Source: JAVBKV01 sp031553885 (GTDB taxonomy: Bacteria; Bacteroidota; Bacteroidia; Bacteroidales; Azobacteroidaceae). Taken from it: a DNA stretch of 46,430 nucleotides. The stretch spans positions 1 through 46,430 of the forward strand of contig JAVBKV010000050.1 of assembly GCA_031553885.1 (NCBI GenBank), given 5' to 3'. The notes beneath the pieces were generated by a model, which did not search any database, had not been told where the DNA came from, and worked only from the letters and a program-made list of their open reading frames with translations. This document shows, one piece after another, positions 1-6,666 of this stretch (position 1 is the stretch's first letter; the number at the start of each line of letters is the position of its first letter). The position numbers and the translations under genes are program-made.

Positions 1-1
1 T

Positions 2-202
2 CCCGAAGCAATGAAAGCAAAATCACCTGAAGCCTACAAACATTTTGAAGAAATGCAAAATTTGTACAAACAGATTGATGATTTAGGTTATGAAGAAATA
101 CCGGCGAGTCTCTATGCTAAATGGTTAGACCATGTTGCCAAATTAAAGGAGCAATCCGAAAAGGAAGAAAAGTCGATATTTATATTACGCAAATTGGATT
201 GA
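2..202 (+). CDS. C-terminal part or whole of an unknown small protein
   Basis: This reading frame is open from the window edge to the TGA at 200-202, so it may be the tail of a longer gene that starts outside; the first internal ATG is at 11 and would give 63 aa. The peptide is charged and predicted helical (many Lys, Glu, with leucines spaced as in a short coiled coil), with no cysteines, signal peptide or membrane segment. I do not recognise a family. It ends just before the promoter-like sequence of the small RNA at about 242, so the two are separate units. Coding is likely but not certain. Confidence 0.45.
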   Translation, partial: PEAMKAKSPEAYKHFEEMQNLYKQIDDLGYEEIPASLYAKWLDHVAKLKEQSEKEEKSIFILRKLD

Positions 203-205
203 TAT

Positions 206-236
206 TTTGTATGTTTCCAATTTTTCTATACCTTTG
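206..236 (+). promoter_or_regulatory. Bacteroides-type promoter for small RNA
   Basis: A -33 element TTTG (206-209) is followed after 19 bp by TAccTTTG (229-236), a full match to the Bacteroidetes vegetative (sigma-ABfr) consensus. Transcription would begin near 242-244, which is 40 bases past the stop of the preceding ORF and ahead of a hairpin-ended transcript rather than a credible protein gene. Confidence 0.65.
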
Positions 237-242
237 CAATAC

Positions 243-398
243 AGTTGAAAATGAATGAATAATAGCGAAAACCAACTACTGCGAATTCGGTGGAATAGCA
301 AAAAACACTTTTCCAACAAATTGAAAATATACGTGAACCCTGTCAGAGTCACTCAGAAAGTTAAGCACTTACGAAAATCCGTCGGTGCTTTTTTCTTT
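243..398 (+). ncRNA. Putative small non-coding RNA of unknown family, about 155 nt
   Basis: The unit runs from the TAccTTTG promoter to an intrinsic terminator at 363-398. The only ORF inside (60 codons from 255) has a composition unlike a protein and reads through the terminator hairpin, so I treat the transcript as RNA. Around 331-370 GUG...AC can pair with GU...CAC, and a short GAG/CUC stem lies at 347-354. The segment CTCAGAAAGTTAAGCACTTA resembles the helix III/loop C strand of 5S rRNA, and GTGAACCCTGTCAG resembles the 5' side of small SRP RNA, but the GGAA tetraloop and the AGCAG strand of SRP RNA and most of 5S are absent. Identity therefore stays open; a divergent SRP RNA is the main alternative. 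Confidence 0.5.
363..398 (+). terminator. Intrinsic terminator of the small RNA
   Basis: AAGCAC (363-368) pairs with GTGCTT (385-390), an inner ACG/CGT pair (371-373, 380-382) tightens the loop, and a T-rich tract follows (389-400). Confidence 0.7.
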
Positions 399-471
399 TT
401 AAACTGCCGACTGATCCGAAGGATAGAAGAAATCTAAGGTTATTTAATGAAGATTAATTTTCATGTTTTTT

Positions 472-567
472 GAAACTGTAAATTAAACTATGTTTGTAAA
501 AGTTGAATAAAAAATATTACTTTTATAAACATAGCCTAATTTACAGTCTCATTTAATTTACAGTTTC
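472..567. repeat. MITE-like imperfect inverted repeat with a third arm copy
   Basis: The left arm at 472-503 begins GAAACTGTAAATTA and matches the reverse complement of the right arm at 519-550 over 32 positions with about four differences. A 15-base piece at 553-567 is the exact reverse complement of the first 15 bases of the left arm. The ends (GAAACTGTAAATTA and TAATTTACAGTCTC) look like terminal inverted repeats of a small non-autonomous transposon, possibly IS256-like, but no transposase and no clear target duplication is visible. It lies between the small RNA and the 3' end of the convergent lipoprotein gene, so a bidirectional terminator role is an alternative. Confidence 0.5.
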
Positions 568-622
568 CTCAAAAAATATCGACAACACTCTATTTACAAG
601 CATTCTAAATAGGAACAAATGC

Positions 623-1621
623 TTAGTCTAACAAATATCCAGTAATCAGATCATATATCTTAATGTCGTAATTATTGTCTATATAGCTATACTCAAGTTT
701 TAATATAAAATCACTACAAGCACACATATCAAACTCAACCCTAGAAGGAGCTGGTACAATTTCATCTGACACACAATACATATTTTCAAAAACATACCAC
801 ATTGCTGATATTTTTATTCGACAGATTGTGTAAGGACCTCCCAATTCAATTGTTCTTTGATCTATACCGGTACTATTAAGATAATATGTAAGCGTTTTAG
901 AAGTAACCACCCCTGGTTTTAACTCCTCAAGCACATCTACTGTAGCGGTCAACATACTGCATCTGAAAGATGTATTGTTAATAGTTATAGTTTGATGTTT
1001 CTTTCCATCAATTTCCGATCGTTCTCCTGGATATACATACCCCACTATACCTTGATAAACAAATGATGGAGCATGAATTCTCATATATTCGACTTCTCTG
1101 TCTAATATTACATAAGTGTGATTCCGTTCTACAGAAGAGTAATATTCCTTAAGTGGGACAGTTCCGGGCTGTTGGGTTGTAAAAATATATCCTATCATAC
1201 TTTCGTTGACACAGTCAAAATCAGGAGAAGTAGTTGAAAGAATATGGTCTTTGTTAGCTTCGTTATAATGCCTAAACAAGGGAGTTGTATTTGAATTAAA
1301 TGTATTTGTTACATTAAATTCATTAAATTGATAACTATAATCACGACCGTGAATTGTTTTTATCGTTCCTAGAGTTCTTGAAGAAGGTTCTTCAGTTCCA
1401 AAATACATATCCGAATTACCTACACCACTGGACCAATCTCCCCAATAGTATTTATAAACTCGAATTGAGGTTTCATAACTTGGGCCACTTGCAGAAGAAC
1501 TTCTTAATGCCACTTCTGGATCCTGAATTGGTGTTGAGTCACCAAGTTGCAAAATATCTTCATCCTGATTACAAGACATCAAAACGAACACACTTAAAAA
1601 AACGAACAATACTTTTTTCAT
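623..1621 (-). CDS. Predicted lipoprotein with DUF5648-like repeat region
   Basis: The 332-aa product starts with a signal peptide and a lipobox ending in Cys17 (LMSC), so it is probably lipid-anchored in the envelope. Residues about 110-200 carry the pattern of DUF5648-type repeats seen in secreted proteins: PLFRHYN, DHILST, IGYIF, GTVPLKEYY and, in the second copy, QGIVGYVYPG. The rest of the protein is not recognised. No catalytic motif is visible, so the role is unknown; such repeats usually accompany secreted or surface proteins. The gene stands alone, convergent with the small RNA unit and far from the LytTR genes, and it is richer in AT than its neighbours, which suggests an accessory gene. 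The ATG at 1621 is the only start that keeps the signal peptide. Confidence 0.7.
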   Translation of the reverse strand: MKKVLFVFLSVFVLMSCNQDEDILQLGDSTPIQDPEVALRSSSASGPSYETSIRVYKYYWGDWSSGVGNSDMYFGTEEPSSRTLGTIKTIHGRDYSYQFNEFNVTNTFNSNTTPLFRHYNEANKDHILSTTSPDFDCVNESMIGYIFTTQQPGTVPLKEYYSSVERNHTYVILDREVEYMRIHAPSFVYQGIVGYVYPGERSEIDGKKHQTITINNTSFRCSMLTATVDVLEELKPGVVTSKTLTYYLNSTGIDQRTIELGGPYTICRIKISAMWYVFENMYCVSDEIVPAPSRVEFDMCACSDFILKLEYSYIDNNYDIKIYDLITGYLLD

Positions 1622-2104
1622 AAATATTAAATTTTAATTGTTAATAAAATAAGTAGTACAATTATATTAAAATCACACCTTGATATTGATTAATTTTTCA
1701 GGCATTTGATTATCAGAAAAAACAGCTTAATCAACTAAACCATACTGTTTTATAATAGAAAAAAGAAAATATATAGTTCTAACCAAATGTATATATTTAT
1801 ATTTGATTCCTTCAAGAAGTAGAACAATTTATTTATAAGTAAAAATATTATATTTATCCTTTACAAATATAAACAAAATATTTGAAAACAAAACATTTAG
1901 TGATTAATTTTTATTCCAATTTAATTAAAAAGAATACAAAGTTTTATTCGAAATAAATAAACAGAATGATAACATAATATCAAACAGACAGATACACTCT
2001 CACAAACAATTCTAACTTTAATTCTAAATATGAATTAAAGGAATATATTATTCTCAACAAAGAGGTGTTTTTTAAGGATAGTACTTTCTTTCTTTTAAAT
2101 ACTT
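1622..2104. other. AT-rich gap with one candidate minus-strand promoter
   Basis: No credible gene is seen in these 483 bases. On the minus strand a TACATTTG -7 element (complement of 1784-1791) and a TTG -33 element (complement of 1813-1815), 21 bp apart, could drive the lipoprotein gene at 1621 with a leader of roughly 150 nt. The remainder is AT-rich sequence with no strong hairpin. Confidence 0.35.
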
Positions 2105-3238
2105 TTATTTCAAAGTGTATTTTATCATGATTCTGATTTGCTTCTCGGGTTGATTAAGAATTTCCACTTGGGATTGATCAGGAAAGAGTAAATCCAACCG
2201 GTCGTAAACGCTTTTGAGTCCGTAACCCGGAATGAGATCGTCGGGAAAAGGAGCTCCATTGTCCGAGACAGTTAGAATCAGTTGTTGTTTGTCTATGATC
2301 GCATAGATCCGGATTTGAAGCATATTATCTCCTTTCATTCCATGAATCACGCAGTTTTCAACTAATGGCTGCAATAACATACGGGGAATCCTGGATGACA
2401 AAACCTCCGGACTTGCGTTTATTGTAAAGTCCAACCGATCCTCGAAACGGATCTTTTCTATTTCCAAATAAGTACGGAGGGTTTCGAATTCTTCTTCGAC
2501 AGAATTTAGATTGGCCTCTTCGCGATTCATACTGTAACGGAAGAAGCGGGAAAGAGCCAAAGCCATTTGCCTCGTTTTTTCTCCGTCGACCAGGGCCAGT
2601 CCGGCAATGGAGTTCAGAGAATTGTACAGGAAGTGCGGATTGACTTTCGATTGCAGGGCGTGCAGCTGTGCCTGAGCCAGTTCCTTTTCCAATTCTGTTT
2701 TCCGAAGCTTTTCATTTCGACGTTTTTCTACTCTTTCCAGTTGCTCGTGATAGAGAAATTTACCGGTATAGACAAACGCTGTTAAAAAGATAGAACTCCA
2801 TATCATATCGTTCAGGTACCCAGGTTCAAAGAAGTGCGAACCTTCATCAGGACCTGGTCCTAATATGATATTTTTCAAAGGAAAATGACCAACCCTGGCG
2901 ATTACATAAGTTACACCAAACAGTAGAATAGGAACTGAGATCCTTTCAAAGAAACTACCCAGGACGTTTTTTGTCTTTTTTGAATAGCGGGAGATCAGGA
3001 TATATATATTCAGAAAGACCCAGGCAGAGCCCATCATCGCCAGGTAAACCCGGTCAATCACGGGAAGATGGTCGAGAAAATACATTTTGGCGCAATAAAT
3101 AAGAAAGGCCATGAAGAAGGTAAGATTCGGGGTGACCATCCGGTGATTAAAATACCGGTTCGCTACAAAAGCAACCAGGGGATAACTGATTAAGAATAAA
3201 ATGACAAAGGAACTCCAGGTATTTAAATAGTTGCTCAT
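2105..3238 (-). CDS. LytS/YehU-type sensor histidine kinase (His_kinase domain)
   Basis: This 377-aa membrane kinase is expected to autophosphorylate and pass phosphate to the LytTR regulator encoded at 4765-5526. About five hydrophobic segments fill residues 10-160, followed by a charged linker helix (165-195) and the family signature NPHFLYNSLNS with the phospho-acceptor His202. The ATP-binding part shows the N box LLQPLVENCVIHG (288-300) and glycine motifs SDNGAP (325-330) and GYGLKSV (339-345). No periplasmic sensor domain is present, so the stimulus is probably felt in or near the membrane. It is the last gene of a three-gene minus-strand group, 11 bases after the thioredoxin-like gene, which suggests co-transcription. 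Confidence 0.88.
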   Translation of the reverse strand: MSNYLNTWSSFVILFLISYPLVAFVANRYFNHRMVTPNLTFFMAFLIYCAKMYFLDHLPVIDRVYLAMMGSAWVFLNIYILISRYSKKTKNVLGSFFERISVPILLFGVTYVIARVGHFPLKNIILGPGPDEGSHFFEPGYLNDMIWSSIFLTAFVYTGKFLYHEQLERVEKRRNEKLRKTELEKELAQAQLHALQSKVNPHFLYNSLNSIAGLALVDGEKTRQMALALSRFFRYSMNREEANLNSVEEEFETLRTYLEIEKIRFEDRLDFTINASPEVLSSRIPRMLLQPLVENCVIHGMKGDNMLQIRIYAIIDKQQLILTVSDNGAPFPDDLIPGYGLKSVYDRLDLLFPDQSQVEILNQPEKQIRIMIKYTLK

Positions 3239-3249
3239 GATTGAAAGTC

Positions 3250-4665
3250 TTATTTTGTGGATGATAATTGTTCGATTACTTGTTGAAGATCATCGGGCGA
3301 TGCAGCATCCTTAAACGCAATCTCCCCTTTTTTATTTACGATCACAAACCGGGGAATAGCAAGGGTTCCATTTTTATCTCCGAAAAAAGTATGGATCGAC
3401 TCATTTAGTTCCTTGTTGGTGCGGATATGATAGCCTTTGAGACGATAGTGATTGGCCATACTCACCCACTTCTCCTGGTTGCGGTCTTCGTCAATGGAGA
3501 TATACAAATAAGTAATGTCCATGTCCTTCACGGCTTGTTTGAGCGAATCGGTGTAGGCAAACATCTTCAGGCAGGGGCCACACCAGGTAGCCCAGAGATC
3601 GACATAGATTACTTTTCCTGTAAGCGGAGCAATCACATCCGCAAATGTTTGGATGGTAGAATCACAAGGAAGAAAGGTGATTCCATCTATTTTTTTATCG
3701 TTGTCATAGAATGCTGCTGTTTCGTTTACCCCGGGTCTCAGAATCGGTATGAACCGGCTTTCGGGGAACAAGGATTCAAACCGCTGGTAGATCTCCGGAA
3801 TCTCTTTGCTGAAACTTTGTTGGAAATAATCGTTGTAGATCAGTGTCGCCAGGGCATACTCCAGGTATTTTCCTTGTAGGCAATTGCAATATTGATCAGC
3901 AATGAAGGTGTTGAAGCTATCGCCGATGTCTTCCGGACTCTTCTTTTCCAGAATAAAGCTACGGATGCCAATTATTCCTTGTAGGGCATCAATATAATGA
4001 TTGGAGTAAAGGGCATATTCGTCCATTAAAGGCATATCCAATACCCGGTGTAACTCATTCATCCAATCCTCATCCAGAGAATCGTTCTGGAACAAAGCCC
4101 CTGCTTTGTGTAAGAACAGGTAACGGTAGCGCCATTCGATAACGGATTGCTGCTGCTTGACAAATTGTTCGGACAATCCTTCTTGTTGCAACAGAGTCAG
4201 ATCGGCTTCTTTCTTTGCCTGAACGATCCGGTTATATTCCGAAAGGCTTTTGATCGGTGTCAACTCATGGGACCTGCCTACAGAAAATGAGTAGCAATAA
4301 TCGTCTGATTGCCGGAGTTTTGCCAATGTTTCGTTGTACAGTCGGTTGGTTCCACGGAATGTCAGTTGGTTGTCTTTAATTACTACAGTGTCCGAACTTC
4401 CCGGCGTGATATATACCTCAAAAGTCTGTTCCCCGGTAGTAAATGCAAACGGGGCCGGGCGATCAATCGGAATAGAAAACCGGAAGTGATTGTCCGGATC
4501 AGGGGTTTGAACAGTTGCCAGGCTGTAGAAATGCAGGTGTTCTTCATCCAGGGGCCAGTAGCGTATCTCTTGGATGGAATCGTGGTTTTCGATCACCCAA
4601 TGTGCCTGAGAGAACGCAAATGCAGGGACAAACACAAAGAAAAGAAATAAGAAGTAGTTTTTCAT
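3250..4665 (-). CDS. TlpA/ResA-like thioredoxin-fold protein with long N-terminal region
   Basis: The 471-aa product has a cleavable signal peptide (residues 1-20, cut after AFS-Q region) and a C-terminal thioredoxin domain with the redox motif WCGPC at 361-365 and a cis-proline in AIPRF (437-439). It should act in the periplasm as a thiol-disulfide oxidoreductase. The N-terminal 340 residues are of the Bacteroidetes type that often carries a DUF4369-like beta region before a helical part, but I cannot assign it firmly. It lies between the response regulator and the kinase of one signalling pair, an arrangement that hints that it supplies or modifies a redox or cell-envelope signal. A possible own promoter (TAGTTTTG, complement of 4690-4697) precedes it. 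Confidence 0.82.
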   Translation of the reverse strand: MKNYFLFLFFVFVPAFAFSQAHWVIENHDSIQEIRYWPLDEEHLHFYSLATVQTPDPDNHFRFSIPIDRPAPFAFTTGEQTFEVYITPGSSDTVVIKDNQLTFRGTNRLYNETLAKLRQSDDYCYSFSVGRSHELTPIKSLSEYNRIVQAKKEADLTLLQQEGLSEQFVKQQQSVIEWRYRYLFLHKAGALFQNDSLDEDWMNELHRVLDMPLMDEYALYSNHYIDALQGIIGIRSFILEKKSPEDIGDSFNTFIADQYCNCLQGKYLEYALATLIYNDYFQQSFSKEIPEIYQRFESLFPESRFIPILRPGVNETAAFYDNDKKIDGITFLPCDSTIQTFADVIAPLTGKVIYVDLWATWCGPCLKMFAYTDSLKQAVKDMDITYLYISIDEDRNQEKWVSMANHYRLKGYHIRTNKELNESIHTFFGDKNGTLAIPRFVIVNKKGEIAFKDAASPDDLQQVIEQLSSTK

Positions 4666-4689
4666 TTTAATTAATCATAAATATTTTTG

Positions 4690-4697
4690 CAAAACTA
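4690..4697 (-). promoter_or_regulatory. Candidate -7 element before the thioredoxin-like gene
   Basis: Read on the minus strand this is TAGTTTTG, a match to TAnnTTTG, 25 bases before the ATG of the thioredoxin-like gene. I see no good -33 element at the right distance, so it is tentative. Confidence 0.35.
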
Positions 4698-4764
4698 CGG
4701 TTGATTGTCGGATGAAGAAAGTCTTTTCCTCTGAACCTGCAAAACAGAAGGCTAAACCTGATCG

Positions 4765-5526
4765 TTAGAGTTCCAACTCTTTCCGGATGATGTCTATGTA
4801 ACTTGTCCCCGTAGTGATTCGGGTATGTGACTTGTCGTTCAGAATCAATATCAGGCGATTATTGAAATATTTGTGGATTTCTTCGATCCGGTCTTTGTTG
4901 ACGATGTATGATTTCTGCACCCGGAGGAAATTATTGGGTAGGCGTTCTTCCAGTTGTTTCAAGGTCAGGTCACAGATGTGTTCCTGTCCTTCGGTCGTAA
5001 AGAGGGAGACATAGCCTTCAGAGGCAAAGCAATACACAATCTCTTCACATCGTATCAGCATAATTTTCTGCCCGACATGAATGGGAATGGCAGTGGCCTT
5101 TTTCTTTTCTTTCAGTTTGTTTCCCAGTTCAATCAAGGATTGAATATCCCAATCCGGCTTTTCGGGCAACAGTCGTTGCAGCTTCTCCATACAGAAAGCA
5201 AAGCGTTTCTCATCGACTGGTTTCAGGAGATAATCGACGGAATTTTCATTGAAAGCATCGATGGCATATTGGTCGAACGCCGTGCAAAAGACAATGTAAG
5301 GTTTATATTCCAAATGACGAAGCACTTCAAACCCATTCATATCCGGCATTTGTATATCTAAGAAAATGAGATCCGGTTTTATCCGGTTGATCTGTTCAAT
5401 AGCTTGTTTACCGTTAAGAGCTTCACCCGAAATATGAATCAGGTGGGCATAATCCCGAAGCAAGGCTTTGAGTGCATAATGCGCAGCCTGCTCGTCGTCA
5501 ACCAATATGGCAGAAAAATTTGTCAT
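4765..5526 (-). CDS. LytTR-family response regulator
   Basis: The 253-aa protein has a CheY-like receiver (residues 5-120) with the acidic pair at 10-11, the phospho-acceptor Asp57 in LIFLDIQMPD, Thr82 and the conserved Lys102 in LLKPVD. A LytTR DNA-binding domain fills residues about 148-250, with the typical FLRVQKSYIVN motif at 200-210. It is the partner of the LytS-type kinase at 2105-3238 and is the first gene of this minus-strand group. LytTR regulators usually bind paired direct repeats at target promoters; I did not find a convincing pair in the window. A TATTTTTG -7 element lies just upstream (complement of 5548-5555). Confidence 0.9.
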   Translation of the reverse strand: MTNFSAILVDDEQAAHYALKALLRDYAHLIHISGEALNGKQAIEQINRIKPDLIFLDIQMPDMNGFEVLRHLEYKPYIVFCTAFDQYAIDAFNENSVDYLLKPVDEKRFAFCMEKLQRLLPEKPDWDIQSLIELGNKLKEKKKATAIPIHVGQKIMLIRCEEIVYCFASEGYVSLFTTEGQEHICDLTLKQLEERLPNNFLRVQKSYIVNKDRIEEIHKYFNNRLILILNDKSHTRITTGTSYIDIIRKELEL

Positions 5527-5611
5527 TCGTCAGATGAAGTTTGAATGCAAAAATAAACAAATTTCTCTTTATTGTGAAGAATGATGACGATTGCTGATCT
5601 CAATTTTTCTT

Positions 5612-5628
5612 ATTGTATTTTATACAAT
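5612..5628. promoter_or_regulatory. Inverted repeat ATTGTA-N5-TACAAT, possible operator
   Basis: The two six-base arms are perfect complements around a 5-base spacer. The same half-site ATTGTA/TACAAT recurs in the second repeat at 5750-5777, which favours a protein-binding site, most likely for the adjacent Nudix regulator. Confidence 0.45.
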
Positions 5629-5749
5629 ATTATTATACTTGAAAATTATATTTAAAAATACATTAATTAAAAAATGAGATCCTTTCTTTAATTACTCTGA
5701 TAATCAGCTGTTCCAAAATTTCAATCCGATATATTTTGTATGTATTTTT

Positions 5750-5777
5750 TACAATAAGGAGAAATATACTTATTGTA
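5750..5777. promoter_or_regulatory. Inverted repeat TACAATAAG-N10-CTTATTGTA, possible operator
   Basis: Nine-base perfect arms (5750-5758 and 5769-5777) flank a 10-base spacer. The half-sites TACAAT and ATTGTA are the same as in the repeat at 5612-5628 but in opposite order. The site lies about 100 bases before the predicted transcription start of the xylose module. Confidence 0.5.
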
Positions 5778-5863
5778 TTTCACATGATACATAATACCCT
5801 GAAATACAGATTATTTAAGAAAAATAATTTCAATTTTTCTACGCTTTTTAATTTTAAATATTA

Positions 5864-5871
5864 TATATTTG
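5864..5871 (+). promoter_or_regulatory. -7 element for xylose regulator gene
   Basis: TATATTTG matches TAnnTTTG. The expected -33 zone near 5844-5848 is only T-rich. A start near 5878 would leave a leader of about 25 nt to the ATG at 5903, which argues against the TTG at 5888 as start codon. Confidence 0.5.
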
Positions 5872-5902
5872 CCTGCAATAATATGATTTGAAAAACACAA
5901 AA

Positions 5903-6628
5903 ATGAAAGAGGATAGAGAAAACCAGTTCATACAAACATTTGTTTCTGTCGACTGCGTAGTGTTGGGTTTTGAGAAAGGTCGGTTGAATATTCTTCTGGT
6001 TGAACGAAATACCCCTACCCCAAACGGTAAAGACCTTAAGCTTCCGGGTAGTTTAATCTTTCAGGAGGAAGATGCCGATGAGGCTGCCCATAGAGTATTG
6101 AAAGAGTTAACCGGCATTGACAGAATGAGATTGAAGCAATTCAAGAGTTTTACATCACCTCAAAGGACTTCAAACCCAGATGATGTAGCCTGGTTGGAAA
6201 TTGCCTATAATAATAAGATAAGCCGCTTGATTACAATAGCCTATTTATCACTCTGTAAAATCGACAGAAAATTAAATATTGCATCTAAATATAAAAAAGT
6301 CACCTGGTGTTCACTCGATGATTTGCCTCAAATGCCGTTTGATCATAATCAAATAATAGAAGAAGCCTTAACAGAAATCCGGAATTGGGCAAAAATCGAC
6401 CCTGCCATCATTTTTGAACTATTACCAGGCAAGTTTACTGCGGCTGAATTACGCCATTTATATGAAGCAATTTACTGTAAACAATACGATGTACGTAATT
6501 TTCATAAAAAGATAGCCAATATGGAATTCCTGATTCCGTTGGAAGAAAAACAGAAAGGGGTTTTTCATCGGGCTGCCCGTTACTACAAGTTCGACAAGGT
6601 ATCGTATAAAAAAAACAGAGTCAATTAA
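5903..6628 (+). CDS. Nudix-fold transcriptional regulator of xylose use (XylR/AraR/NrtR type)
   Basis: This 241-aa protein has an N-terminal Nudix-like fold (residues about 10-145) and a C-terminal winged-helix region (about 160-235, ending in FHRAARYYKFD), as in the Bacteroidetes Nudix sugar regulators. The Nudix box is degenerate: G(x6)E(x7)R-V-L-K-E-L-T-G-I lacks the first Glu of the REUxEE core, so ligand binding rather than hydrolysis is expected. It is followed after 38 bases by xylB, xylA and the symporter in one direction, so it probably senses a xylose-derived ligand and controls this set. The ATG at 5903 was preferred over a TTG at 5888 because the promoter lies too close to the latter. 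Confidence 0.82.
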   Translation: MKEDRENQFIQTFVSVDCVVLGFEKGRLNILLVERNTPTPNGKDLKLPGSLIFQEEDADEAAHRVLKELTGIDRMRLKQFKSFTSPQRTSNPDDVAWLEIAYNNKISRLITIAYLSLCKIDRKLNIASKYKKVTWCSLDDLPQMPFDHNQIIEEALTEIRNWAKIDPAIIFELLPGKFTAAELRHLYEAIYCKQYDVRNFHKKIANMEFLIPLEEKQKGVFHRAARYYKFDKVSYKKNRVN

Positions 6629-6666
6629 TAACATCAATACTTAACATATTAAATCTATACTAGCTT

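Larger units (their letters stand above)
5527..5902. promoter_or_regulatory. Divergent control region between LytTR regulator and xylose genes
   Basis: This AT-rich region holds a minus-strand -7 element for the LytTR gene (5548-5555), two strong inverted repeats (5612-5628 and 5750-5777, listed separately) and a plus-strand TATATTTG -7 element at 5864-5871. No gene is seen in it. Confidence 0.6.

Noticed and set aside
331..390. Firm call of SRP RNA or of 5S rRNA
   Set aside because: Short stretches look alike, but the GGAA tetraloop and AGCAG strand of SRP RNA and the remaining helices of 5S rRNA are missing.
255..437. 60-codon plus-strand ORF over the small RNA
   Set aside because: It runs through the intrinsic terminator, has a basic random-like composition and lies inside a unit with promoter and hairpin end typical of an RNA gene.
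3427..3879. 150-codon plus-strand ORF opposite the thioredoxin-like gene
   Set aside because: Antisense shadow; the opposite strand encodes a recognisable WCGPC protein.
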